From an uncultured Limosilactobacillus sp. (GTDB taxonomy: Bacteria > Bacillota > Bacilli > Lactobacillales > Lactobacillaceae): a stretch of DNA of 53,665 nucleotides. The stretch is taken from contig NZ_CAKPYE010000012.1 in assembly GCF_934202705.1 (NCBI RefSeq), positions 1-53,665 on the forward strand, read 5' to 3'. The notes below the pieces were generated by a model, which searched no databases, had not been told where the DNA came from, and saw only the letters and a program-made list of their open reading frames with translations. Every line of letters begins with the position of its first letter. Position 1 is the stretch's first letter. The position numbers and the translations under genes are program-made. This document shows, in pieces, positions 25,591-33,228 of this stretch.

Positions 25591-26853
25591 TTAATCGTCA
25601 TCCTCGATCGTGACGTCTCCATTCAAGCGATTGAGTTTCCACACGATCCGGTCATATCCGCGCAAAATATTATCTGCTTTATGAATGACCGTGGTGCCTT
25701 CAGCCATCAACCCTGCAATCACTAAGGACGCCCCGGCACGAATTTCACCGGCTTCAACATCCGCCCCATGTAATTTTTCAGTATGGTCAATTGTGATTTG
25801 GCCGTTACCAGCACTAATCTTCATCCCCATCTTTTGCAATTCAGGGATATGCTTGACTCGTTTCGGATAAATGGTGTCAACGACCGTACTTTCCCCATCC
25901 GCTAACGACATCAACGGCGTTAATGGCTGTTGTAAATCAGTTGCAAAGCCAGGATATGGCATTGTCTTAACATGCACCGGCTTGAGATGGCTGGTCGATG
26001 GAACATAAATCTTGTCACTATCAATATCTAGATCAACGCCCATTTCCATTAGCTTGCTGGTATATGCCTCTAAATGTTCTGGGATGACGTTCTTTAGCAT
26101 CACTCCGTCACCAAGGGCTGCGGCCAATGATAAGTACGTTCCCGTTTCAATCCGATCCGCAATAATCGTATGGGTATTCATTGATTGCAGAGTATCAACT
26201 CCGGTAATCCGCACCACGTCTGTCCCCACACCACGGATTTTAGCTCCCATGTTGTTGAGGAAAGTTGCCAAATCAATAATTTCCGGTTCACGAGCTGCAT
26301 TTTCAATAACGGTCGTTCCTTCAGCACGAACCGCTGCTAAAATTGCGTTAATCGTTGCCCCAACCGACACCATATCCATAAAAATCCGTGTCCCGTGCAA
26401 TCCATTTGGTGCATCCAAGTGAACTGTTCCAGCATGTTCACTGACACTTGCACCCAGTGCTTTAAACGCCTTCAAGTGCTGGTCGATTGGCCGCGGACCA
26501 ATATTATCGCCACCAGGAAACGTCAAGGTCGCGCGGTGAAAACGTCCTAATAACGCTCCCATAAAGTAGTATGACGCACGCAAACTCTTAATCGCTTTAC
26601 TCGGTAGTTCTGCCTCGATGATTTGTGTTGGATCAATGTCCAATACCCCATGGGTAAAGTTTGATTTAACGTTCATTGATTTCAAAATAATCATCAAGTT
26701 ATGAACATCCAAGATGTCAGGGACAGTATCAAACTGGACTGGCGTGTCAGCCAAGATAGCTGCCGGAATTAATGCCACCGTACTATTTTTAGCACCACCG
26801 ATGGTCACTTCGCCAGCTATTCGGTTTCCTCCTTGAATGATCAGTTTTTTCAT
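25591..26853 (-). CDS. murA2: UDP-GlcNAc 1-carboxyvinyltransferase, MurZ/MurA2 type, with Asp at the active-site Cys position
   Basis: First committed step of peptidoglycan synthesis: transfers enolpyruvate from PEP to UDP-GlcNAc. K22-N23 (GGAKNST) and the UDP-binding and FATDLQQPL segments are present. The active loop reads PGGDNIGPRPIDQH: D116 stands where most MurA proteins have the catalytic Cys (C115 in E. coli). Asp at this place is known from mycobacterial and chlamydial MurA to keep activity and to give fosfomycin insensitivity. The IGPRPIDQH wording and position between pyrG and rpmE2 match the B. subtilis murAB paralogue. 420 residues. Start ATG; the upstream GAGG is moderate. Confidence 0.94.
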   Translation of the reverse strand: MKKLIIQGGNRIAGEVTIGGAKNSTVALIPAAILADTPVQFDTVPDILDVHNLMIILKSMNVKSNFTHGVLDIDPTQIIEAELPSKAIKSLRASYYFMGALLGRFHRATLTFPGGDNIGPRPIDQHLKAFKALGASVSEHAGTVHLDAPNGLHGTRIFMDMVSVGATINAILAAVRAEGTTVIENAAREPEIIDLATFLNNMGAKIRGVGTDVVRITGVDTLQSMNTHTIIADRIETGTYLSLAAALGDGVMLKNVIPEHLEAYTSKLMEMGVDLDIDSDKIYVPSTSHLKPVHVKTMPYPGFATDLQQPLTPLMSLADGESTVVDTIYPKRVKHIPELQKMGMKISAGNGQITIDHTEKLHGADVEAGEIRAGASLVIAGLMAEGTTVIHKADNILRGYDRIVWKLNRLNGDVTIEDDD

Positions 26854-26929
26854 GTTGATCTTTCCTCACTTAAAATCTTATTGTTTAATCTTTTTAGGTA
26901 TTATTATTTTATTTAAACAGTCACTAAAC

Positions 26930-26958
26930 ATAATAAAGAACCTCTGTCTAAATTACAA
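26930..26958 (-). promoter_or_regulatory. Predicted murA2 promoter
   Basis: Minus-strand -35 TTGTAA (26958-26953), 17 bp, -10 TATTAT (26935-26930), giving a leader of about 70 nt. Confidence 0.65.
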
Positions 26959-27001
26959 CCTTTTCGTTAAATAATTAAAGTTTCTTCAAACTAATTTGAA
27001 T

Positions 27002-27036
27002 AAAAAAAACGTAGTTTGCATTCACTAGCAAACTAC
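27002..27036 (-). terminator. Terminator of pyrG
   Basis: Minus-strand 9-bp stem GTAGTTTGC (27036-27028 with 27019-27011), 8-nt loop and eight Ts, 15 bp after the pyrG stop. Confidence 0.92.
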
Positions 27037-27050
27037 ACTTTTCATTATGA

Positions 27051-28655
27051 TTACTGATTATCAACTGCAGCCTTCACAAAGGCGCCGAACAGTCCTTCAG
27101 GATGATTTGGTCGTGAGAGAAATTCTGGATGGTATTGAGCAGCCACAAAGAACTTCTTTTCTGGTAATTCAATTACTTCCACCAGGTTTCGTTCTGGATT
27201 GACACCAGAAACCACCAAACCGGCTTTTTCCATTTCATCACGGTACTGGTTATTAAATTCATAACGGTGACGGTGACGTTCATGAATTAATGATTGATTA
27301 TTGTAGGCAGCTGCCGCCACTGTTCCCGGCTTTAAGCGACATGCGTAAGCTCCTAACCGCTGCGTTCCCCCCATATCTTCAACATCCGCTTGATCGGCCA
27401 TCAAATCAATGATGTTGTGGCTAGTATTCGGATCGAATTCAGTGGAGTTAGCATCTTGATAACCCAGCACATCACGGGCAAATTCAATGCAAGCAGTTTG
27501 CATTCCTAAACAAATCCCTAAGTATGGAACATCATGTTCCCGCGCATACTTAATTGCGGTAATCATTCCTTCAATACCACGACTACCAAAACCACCGGGT
27601 ACCAAGATGCCGTCATAATCGCCTAAGGTTTCCGCAACATTGTCTTCGTTAATATTTTCTGCATTGAAATGATCAATCTTCACATCCGCATCAACTGGAT
27701 ATCCAGCATGCCGTAGCGCTTCGTTTACCGAAATATATGCATCTTGTAAGTCGGTATACTTACCAACCATGGCAATCCGCACCGTCTTGGTTAAATCATT
27801 TTCAATATGGTCAACCATCTTGGTCCAGTCACGCATATCAGCCACAGGAGCGTCGAGCTTGAAATGATCGACAACCAATTGATCCATCCCTTGCTTTTGC
27901 AAGTTCAAAGGAATTTCGTAAAGGTTTGGGACATCTAGTGATTCAATCACTGCCTTTGGATCCACGTCACAGAACAGTGCGATCTTTTTGCGCATTTCTT
28001 CAGTGATTGGCTTTTCTGTCCGAACCACCAAAATATTTGGCTGAATTCCCAAACCACGTAATTCACGAACACTGTGCTGGGTTGGCTTAGTCTTCATTTC
28101 ACCGGCTGCCCGCAGATATGGAATCAAGGTTGCATGAATATAAAGTACATTATCTGCTCCGGCATCCTTCTTCATTTGCCGAATTGCTTCGACGAATGGT
28201 TGGGATTCAATATCACCAACGGTCCCACCGATTTCAGTAATGACCACGTCAGCGTCCGTACTTTCACCGGCCCGCTGAATCTTTTCCTTAATCATATTAG
28301 TAATATGCGGAATGACTTGAACTGTCCGTCCAAGGTAATCGCCACGCCGTTCCTTCCGTAAGACTTCTGAATAAATCTTCCCAGTAGTAACGTTCGAGTA
28401 TTGATTTAGATTATTGTTAATGAATCGTTCGTAGTGACCTAGGTCCAAGTCGGTTTCCGTTCCATCATCTGTCACAAACACTTCACCATGTTGGTAAGGA
28501 CTCATCGTCCCTGGATCCACGTTAATGTATGGATCAAATTTTTGAATTGCAATTTTCAAACCACGATTCTTCAACAGACGACCTAATGATGCCGCAATAA
28601 TTCCCTTACCCAAGGAAGAAACAACCCCACCAGTTACAAAAATGTACTTTGTCAT
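27051..28655 (-). CDS. pyrG: CTP synthase
   Basis: Aminates UTP to CTP with glutamine as donor. The N-terminal synthetase domain starts MTKYIFVTGGVVSSLGKG; the C-terminal class I amidotransferase has its nucleophile in LGICLGMQTACIEFA and the His-Glu pair in QYHPEF. 534 residues. The frame is open another 105 nt upstream, but that stretch is the leader with the attenuator; the ATG at 28655 has AAGGAG 7 nt before it. Expression is probably controlled by CTP through the leader. It follows rpoE, as in Bacillus. Confidence 0.98.
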   Translation of the reverse strand: MTKYIFVTGGVVSSLGKGIIAASLGRLLKNRGLKIAIQKFDPYINVDPGTMSPYQHGEVFVTDDGTETDLDLGHYERFINNNLNQYSNVTTGKIYSEVLRKERRGDYLGRTVQVIPHITNMIKEKIQRAGESTDADVVITEIGGTVGDIESQPFVEAIRQMKKDAGADNVLYIHATLIPYLRAAGEMKTKPTQHSVRELRGLGIQPNILVVRTEKPITEEMRKKIALFCDVDPKAVIESLDVPNLYEIPLNLQKQGMDQLVVDHFKLDAPVADMRDWTKMVDHIENDLTKTVRIAMVGKYTDLQDAYISVNEALRHAGYPVDADVKIDHFNAENINEDNVAETLGDYDGILVPGGFGSRGIEGMITAIKYAREHDVPYLGICLGMQTACIEFARDVLGYQDANSTEFDPNTSHNIIDLMADQADVEDMGGTQRLGAYACRLKPGTVAAAAYNNQSLIHERHRHRYEFNNQYRDEMEKAGLVVSGVNPERNLVEVIELPEKKFFVAAQYHPEFLSRPNHPEGLFGAFVKAAVDNQ

Positions 28656-28687
28656 TCTTACTCTCCTTTTCTTGTGCGCTACAAACG

Positions 28688-28722
28688 AAAAAACTCCCCA
28701 TTTCAAAGTGAAACAGGGAGCT
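28688..28722 (-). promoter_or_regulatory. pyrG leader attenuator (terminator hairpin)
   Basis: On the minus strand the 5' arm GCTCCC (28721-28716) and 3' arm GGGGAG (28699-28694) close a hairpin with TTTCA/TGAAA inside, followed by six Ts (28693-28688), 33 bp before pyrG. The pyrimidine-rich 5' arm is what the poly-G 5' end of the transcript is expected to pair with when CTP is low. Confidence 0.85.
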
Positions 28723-28755
28723 ATTGAAACGAGATGTCCCAAGTGATCTTGGGAG

Positions 28756-28794
28756 CCCAAGTAAAATAATACAAAGACTACCTAGAATAGTCAA
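28756..28794 (-). promoter_or_regulatory. pyrG promoter with GGGC initial transcribed sequence
   Basis: Minus-strand -35 TTGACT (28794-28789), 17 bp, -10 TATTAT (28771-28766), then 7 nt to a GGGC start (28758). GGGC is the initial sequence at which RNA polymerase stutters and adds extra Gs when CTP is scarce in the studied B. subtilis and L. lactis pyrG genes. The promoter lies within 10 bp of the rpoE stop codon. Confidence 0.85.
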
Positions 28795-28802
28795 GAAGAA
28801 AT

Positions 28803-29360
28803 TTATTCTTCGTCACCATCGTTATACCCGTCATCATCGTCATGTAATTCTGATAAGTGACTTTCGATATCACTATCCGTATCGTCATCATCAATCGGAT
28901 TGTCATCATCGTAGTCATCACTATCTTCGTAATCATCTGAGTCGTCATCATCACCCAGATCATCATCTTCCGGATCATCATTGTCGTAATCGATCACGTC
29001 ATCATCGTCGTCACTACCTGACAAGAACGCATTGACCTTGCGACGACGCTTCTTTGGACGATCCTCATCATCTTCAGATTCACCAACCGTGGCTTCATCA
29101 ATTGAGTCGTATGGGTACCATGCACGTAATCCCCAAGTGTTATCACCAAGGGAGATAAAACTGCCATCGACGTTCAAATCAGTGTAGAACTGGGAAAGTC
29201 GTTCCCGAATTTCCTCATCACTCTTACCAAGATATTGTTGAATTTCATTTGTTAAGTCGGCAAAAGCCATTGCTTCACCATGATAAGCTAAGATGGCGTG
29301 GGCGACTTCAATCATTGAAAGTTCTGACTTATCTTGGCCATCGAAAACCTTTAAATCCAA
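28803..29360 (-). CDS. rpoE: RNA polymerase delta subunit
   Basis: Firmicute-specific RNA polymerase subunit that increases recycling and sensitivity to the initiating nucleotide. The N-terminal domain (DLKVFDGQDKSELSMIEVAH through GDNTWGLRAWYP) binds polymerase; the C-terminal ~90 residues are almost only Asp and Glu with some Ser and Tyr, as in the family. I start it at TTG 29360 (185 residues) because the conserved sequence begins there; an ATG lies four codons upstream at 29372 but has AAGGG immediately against it. The adjacent helD encodes another polymerase recycling factor elsewhere in this window. Confidence 0.94.
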   Translation of the reverse strand: MDLKVFDGQDKSELSMIEVAHAILAYHGEAMAFADLTNEIQQYLGKSDEEIRERLSQFYTDLNVDGSFISLGDNTWGLRAWYPYDSIDEATVGESEDDEDRPKKRRRKVNAFLSGSDDDDDVIDYDNDDPEDDDLGDDDDSDDYEDSDDYDDDNPIDDDDTDSDIESHLSELHDDDDGYNDGDEE

Positions 29361-29394
29361 ATTGGTGCACATCCCTTCAAAAAGTCTAAATTAC

Positions 29395-29423
29395 ATATTA
29401 CAATATCAGGGCGCAAATTGCAA
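29395..29423 (-). promoter_or_regulatory. Predicted rpoE promoter
   Basis: Minus-strand -35 TTGCAA (29423-29418), 17 bp, -10 TAATAT (29400-29395). It overlaps the end of the DUF1934 gene. Confidence 0.65.
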
Positions 29424-29834
29424 TTGAATTCGGTAAGTTCCAAGGATTTGCCCCTGGTTTTTCAATCGATAGACTGCTTGCAACGTTCCCTGGTGCGCAG
29501 TAAAGTCTAATTTCTTAATTAACTGACGCGTTTCAACAACCAGATGAATCACTCCATACTCAGTTTGATAACGCGTCGTCGTGGCCGCTCCTTCTTCAAA
29601 AATCAATCGGGTTTGTCGTGGTCCCCGTCGATCTAACTGCACCCGTTCCTCATCAAAGCGAAACTGGACTGGCGTTGCTTGCTGGTCTTGATGCTCTAAA
29701 TATCTCAGATAAATCTGACCGCCATTTAAACGAATCAACTGTCCGTGCTCGGTAAATTCAAAATGCTCAGTTTCCTGACCCATGGTCATTGAAGTCGTTA
29801 AATGCACCGTCACCGGATATATTTCTTTAATCGT
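29406..29834 (-). CDS. DUF1934 (YwiB-like) beta-barrel protein, start uncertain
   Basis: Matches the DUF1934/YwiB type: beta-rich with YPVTVHLTTSMT near the start, FEFTEHGQLIRLNGGQIYLRY, and a repeated strand pattern ending GTYRIQLQFAP. Proposed calycin-like fold; function unknown. The longest frame runs to a TTG at 29903, but a TATAAT -10 (29867-29862) lies inside it, so the true start is downstream. The best-placed candidate is an ATT at 29834, 4 nt after GGAG in GGGTGGAGAACG; in-frame ATGs occur only about 15 codons later, inside conserved sequence. ywiB is also near rpoE in Bacillus. Confidence 0.75.
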   Translation of the reverse strand, partial: TIKEIYPVTVHLTTSMTMGQETEHFEFTEHGQLIRLNGGQIYLRYLEHQDQQATPVQFRFDEERVQLDRRGPRQTRLIFEEGAATTTRYQTEYGVIHLVVETRQLIKKLDFTAHQGTLQAVYRLKNQGQILGTYRIQLQFAP

Positions 29835-29952
29835 TCTCCACCCACCTTTGTTTTGACTTTTATTATAAACTGCTAGCAGACGAATGACTACCAGTGCTTT
29901 CAACGCCTGGTTTTTGTATAATAGAGAAAAAGTTTACGTTAGGAAGCGAACT

Positions 29953-31305
29953 ATGAGTTTTAAAGACGAAGATTTAACCCGTGAAAAAGTTTTTCGTGAC
30001 CCGATTCACGGTCACGTTATTGTTGATAATCAAATCATCCTGGACCTCATTAACACCCCAGAGTTTCAACGTTTGCGACGGATCAAGCAGTTAGGTACTA
30101 CTTCACTCACGTTCCACGGTGCTGAGCATTCACGCTTTGGCCACTGCCTTGGCGTCTATGAGATTGCTCGTCGAATGTGCAATCATTTTCAAAGAAATTA
30201 TCCGAGCAGGCAAGCTGGTGACGGCTTATGGGACGATCGAGAACGCCCCGTCGCCTTGGTGGCCGCCCTGCTTCATGACCTTGGTCATGGACCATACTCG
30301 CATACCTTCGAACATATTTTTCATACTAATCATGAAGCAATCACCCGTCAAATCATTACCAGTCCTGAGACCAATGTCAACCAAATTCTCCGTCGGGTTA
30401 GTCCAGAATTTCCTCAACAGGTCGCCAGTGTTATCGACCATACCTATCCCAATCAACAAGTGGTTCAAATGATCTCTAGTCAGGTCGATGCTGATCGAAT
30501 GGATTATCTACAACGTGATGCTTACTATACCGGTACTAATTACGGTAAATACGATCTTGACCGTGTTTTACGCGTCATGCGACCAGTTCACAATGGCATC
30601 GCTTTTGAGATTTCCGGAATGCACGCGGTCGAGGACTACATCATCAGCCGTCTGCAAATGTACCTCCAGATTTATTTTCATCCGGTTTCCCGCTCAATGG
30701 AAGTAATTTTAGACCATTTATTAATGCGGGCGAAATACCTTTACCAACACCCAAATGATTATTCACCACTCTTTACCCCGCATTTGCTAATGCCATTTTT
30801 TAATAATCACTACACCATCCATGACTACCTCTCATTAGATGATGGCGTCCTAACAACCTACTTCATTCATTGGCGTGATTCTGGGGATGATATTTTAAGT
30901 GACCTGGCCCAGCGATTTTTGGATCGTCGACCGCTCAAATCAGTGCTCTATGACGCTGCCACTGAACCGCTCTTGCCGAAGTTACGTGAATTAATCTCCA
31001 CTGCTGGGTTTAACGACCACTATTACACGGCAACGAACTCCAGTTATAAATTACCATATGACACTTATAACCCACGCGATTCACAGCCTCAAAGTCAAAT
31101 TGAACTGATTCAACCCAATGGAGAATTGGTCGAATTATCACAAGTCAGCACCCTTGTGGCCAGCATTGCTGGCAAGGAAGCGGGTGACGAACGATTCTTC
31201 TTCCCGAAGGAAATGTTGGTTCAACATGATAACATTGAAATTTTCCAACCAATTTATGACGAATTTCAGCAATATATCAAAAATAACCATATTGTTAAAC
31301 CGTAA
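29953..31305 (+). CDS. HD-domain phosphohydrolase (YwfO/dGTPase-like)
   Basis: Metal-dependent phosphohydrolase. HD motifs: HSRFGHCLGVYEIAR, then ALLHDLGHGPYSHTFEH and the later VDADRMDYLQRDAYYTG with the last metal Asp. It begins VFRDPIHGHVIVDN, typical of the YwfO and dNTP triphosphohydrolase-like group, so nucleotides are the likely substrate, not shown. 450 residues. The frame is open upstream to 29884, but the ATG at 29953 follows AGGA by 8 nt. A -10 TATAAT at 29917-29922 precedes it. It is divergent from the DUF1934 gene. Confidence 0.9.
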   Translation: MSFKDEDLTREKVFRDPIHGHVIVDNQIILDLINTPEFQRLRRIKQLGTTSLTFHGAEHSRFGHCLGVYEIARRMCNHFQRNYPSRQAGDGLWDDRERPVALVAALLHDLGHGPYSHTFEHIFHTNHEAITRQIITSPETNVNQILRRVSPEFPQQVASVIDHTYPNQQVVQMISSQVDADRMDYLQRDAYYTGTNYGKYDLDRVLRVMRPVHNGIAFEISGMHAVEDYIISRLQMYLQIYFHPVSRSMEVILDHLLMRAKYLYQHPNDYSPLFTPHLLMPFFNNHYTIHDYLSLDDGVLTTYFIHWRDSGDDILSDLAQRFLDRRPLKSVLYDAATEPLLPKLRELISTAGFNDHYYTATNSSYKLPYDTYNPRDSQPQSQIELIQPNGELVELSQVSTLVASIAGKEAGDERFFFPKEMLVQHDNIEIFQPIYDEFQQYIKNNHIVKP

Positions 31306-31313
31306 TTGATATT

Positions 31314-31349
31314 AAAAGCGCAGGCTCTGATCAGGGCCTGCGCTTTTTT
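31314..31349. terminator. Bidirectional terminator between HD gene and lipoprotein gene
   Basis: AAAAGCGCAGGC (31314-31325) pairs perfectly with GCCTGCGCTTTT (31336-31347), 10-nt loop, followed by further Ts. It serves both convergent genes. Confidence 0.92.
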
Positions 31350-31368
31350 CGATCAATCAACTGTCAAA

Positions 31369-32076
31369 TTAGTTAATCTTGGTTGCGGTTCCAGTTGTGG
31401 CGTTATATTCATAAATACCAATCATATTAGCGACTGAGTTGTCAGCGTTATTTTGCCGAACTTCGAAACGGTAGGTGTTCCCATTCTTCGAAACTGGGAT
31501 AATTCCATACCCTTTCTTATTGAAGCCCATCTTGTTAGCAAAATTCGTCACAACATCTTCATTGGTTGCCTTAGCAGCATCCGCATTGGCCGCCCGTTGT
31601 GAACTAGAACTAGCTTGTGAACTGCTATTTTGCTTAGTTTGCTTGGTAGAACTATTTTCGATTTCACCATTAATGGCTTTAGAAATCTTTACCCGCAAAG
31701 CCTTGTAAGCCTTCTTCATTGGCTTGCTGCTGGACTTCATTCCTGGTAATTCAGCTTCAGCCTCTTGGTAGTCACCCTTGTTGTAGTCTGCACGCGCTTC
31801 AAGATAACTATCTAAGTCATCTTCGAGGTATTCAACCTTCTTGTTTTCATTTTCAACGTCATCCAAAAGATCATAGGCCTTTTGGTATTGACCCTTACTA
31901 ATTAAATCATTAGCCTTTTTGTAGGCTTTATCGGCAGCACTTTCCGTGACCTTAGCCGATTTTGCTGAGTTACTATCTGAACTGGCACCACTCTTTTGAC
32001 CACATCCAGCTAATCCAAATACTAAGGCCAATCCTGCTGTGGAAAGTGCCAATTTAGACATTAAACTCTTTTTCAT
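31369..32076 (-). CDS. Predicted lipoprotein with TPR-like helical region
   Basis: A lipoprotein signal (MKKSLMSKLALSTAGLALVF then LAGC) predicts lipidation at Cys25. After a Ser/Ala-rich linker, residues 50-130 are helical with TPR-like wording (LISKGQYQKAYDLLDDVENE, ARADYNKGDYQEAEAEL). A second Ser/Gln-rich linker leads to a compact C-terminal domain (MGFNKKGYGIIPVSKNGNTY). I do not recognise a characterised function. Found outside the membrane by prediction. GGAGG stands 8-9 nt before the ATG, and it is a single-gene unit with its own promoter after the prs terminator. Confidence 0.88.
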   Translation of the reverse strand: MKKSLMSKLALSTAGLALVFGLAGCGQKSGASSDSNSAKSAKVTESAADKAYKKANDLISKGQYQKAYDLLDDVENENKKVEYLEDDLDSYLEARADYNKGDYQEAEAELPGMKSSSKPMKKAYKALRVKISKAINGEIENSSTKQTKQNSSSQASSSSQRAANADAAKATNEDVVTNFANKMGFNKKGYGIIPVSKNGNTYRFEVRQNNADNSVANMIGIYEYNATTGTATKIN

Positions 32077-32107
32077 TTTTGATTTCCTCCTTCATCGGGT
32101 TATCGGT

Positions 32108-32116
32108 ATTATACCA
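32108..32116 (-). promoter_or_regulatory. Predicted extended -10 promoter of the lipoprotein gene
   Basis: Minus-strand TGGTATAAT with TATAAT at 32113-32108, about 32 bp before the start codon and just after the prs terminator. Confidence 0.6.
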
Positions 32117-32132
32117 TTTTTCTGAAATAACC

Positions 32133-32176
32133 AAAAATCGTTTATTAGGATCATTAGTGATCTTAATAAACGATTT
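32133..32176 (-). terminator. Terminator of purR-glmU-prs
   Basis: Near-perfect 18-19 bp stem (AAATCGTTTATTA...GATCA with one mismatch) and a TTAG loop, followed by TTTTT on the minus strand, 4 bp after the prs stop. Confidence 0.92.
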
Positions 32177-32180
32177 ACCA

Positions 32181-33164
32181 TTATTCTTCATTCACTCTGT
32201 CAAACAAATTTTTAAAAAGCGGACTGACTGGACGATTTTCATTAATCCGCTTAATAGCGTCCCCAATCAAAGGTGCAACAGATACTTGCTTGATTTTATC
32301 AATTTGTTTTTCCTTTGGTAATTGAATGGAATCAGTAACTACCACTTCTTTAATTGGCGAATCCTCTAACCGTTGAATGGCTGGGCCAGAAAGTACTGCA
32401 TGGGTACAGGATGCATAAACTTCCGTTGCCCCTGCATCCATCAAGGCTTTCGATCCTAAAGTAATTGTCCCAGCAGTATCAATCATATCATCAATCATGA
32501 TACACTTTTTATTCCGAACATCCCCAATGATGTGCATAATCTTCGCAACGTTAGCTTTTGGCCGCCGCTTATCAATAATTGCAATCGGTGCCTTCAAAAA
32601 TTCGGCCAATGCTCGGGCCCGAACCACGCCGCCATGATCAGGCGAAATTACCACAGCATCTTTAGCAACGCCCTGTTTAATAAAGTAGTCCGCCAACAGT
32701 GGCGCTCCCATTAAGTGATCTACTGGAATATCAAAGAACCCTTGAATTTGGGCTGCGTGCAGATCTAAGGCAATCACCCGATCGACCCCAGAGTTTTGGA
32801 GCATATTTGCAACTAACTTAGCAGTAATCGGTTCGCGTGAACGTGCCTTCCGATCTTGACGGGCATAACCATAGTATGGCATGACAACGTTAATTGTCTT
32901 GGCGCTTGCCCGACGCAGGGCATCTACCATAATCAACAGTTCCATTAAGTTATCATTTACGGGTGCCGACGTTGACTGAATAATGTAAACATTATCTCCC
33001 CGAATACTTTCCTCGATATTGATTTGAATTTCACCATCGCTAAACCGATCCACGGAAAGCTTACCAAGTTCAACCCCGACTTCTTCGGCAATCTTTTCTG
33101 CTAGTGGCCGGTTCGAACTTAATGAAAAAATCTTTAGATTCGGGTCAAAATATTTCTGTTTCAT
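32181..33164 (-). CDS. prs: Ribose-phosphate pyrophosphokinase
   Basis: Makes PRPP from ribose-5-phosphate and ATP for nucleotide synthesis and salvage. The PRPP loop is IDDMIDTAGTI, with the catalytic flexible-loop region DKRRPKANVAKI and ATP-site segment GYARQDRKARSREPI. 327 residues. The frame extends to a TTG at 33176 that overlaps the GGAGG; the ATG at 33164 is preferred. It follows glmU as in Bacillus. PRPP is also the signal read by PurR in the same cluster. Confidence 0.97.
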   Translation of the reverse strand: MKQKYFDPNLKIFSLSSNRPLAEKIAEEVGVELGKLSVDRFSDGEIQINIEESIRGDNVYIIQSTSAPVNDNLMELLIMVDALRRASAKTINVVMPYYGYARQDRKARSREPITAKLVANMLQNSGVDRVIALDLHAAQIQGFFDIPVDHLMGAPLLADYFIKQGVAKDAVVISPDHGGVVRARALAEFLKAPIAIIDKRRPKANVAKIMHIIGDVRNKKCIMIDDMIDTAGTITLGSKALMDAGATEVYASCTHAVLSGPAIQRLEDSPIKEVVVTDSIQLPKEKQIDKIKQVSVAPLIGDAIKRINENRPVSPLFKNLFDRVNEE

Positions 33165-33228
33165 GAGGTCCTCCAAATTAAAATCCCTTTTCCATTCTTA
33201 TCTTATTAATTGGAATGCTAAAAAGCAA

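Noticed and set aside
28656..28760. Extra 35 codons in frame at the 5' end of pyrG
   Set aside because: They run through the attenuator hairpin and start inside the transcribed leader; the ATG at 28655 has a proper RBS and the conserved MTKYIFVTGG start.
28803..29040. Low-complexity tract that looks like a microsatellite or tandem repeat
   Set aside because: It is the Asp/Glu-rich C-terminal tail of the RNA polymerase delta subunit; codons vary and the frame is kept.
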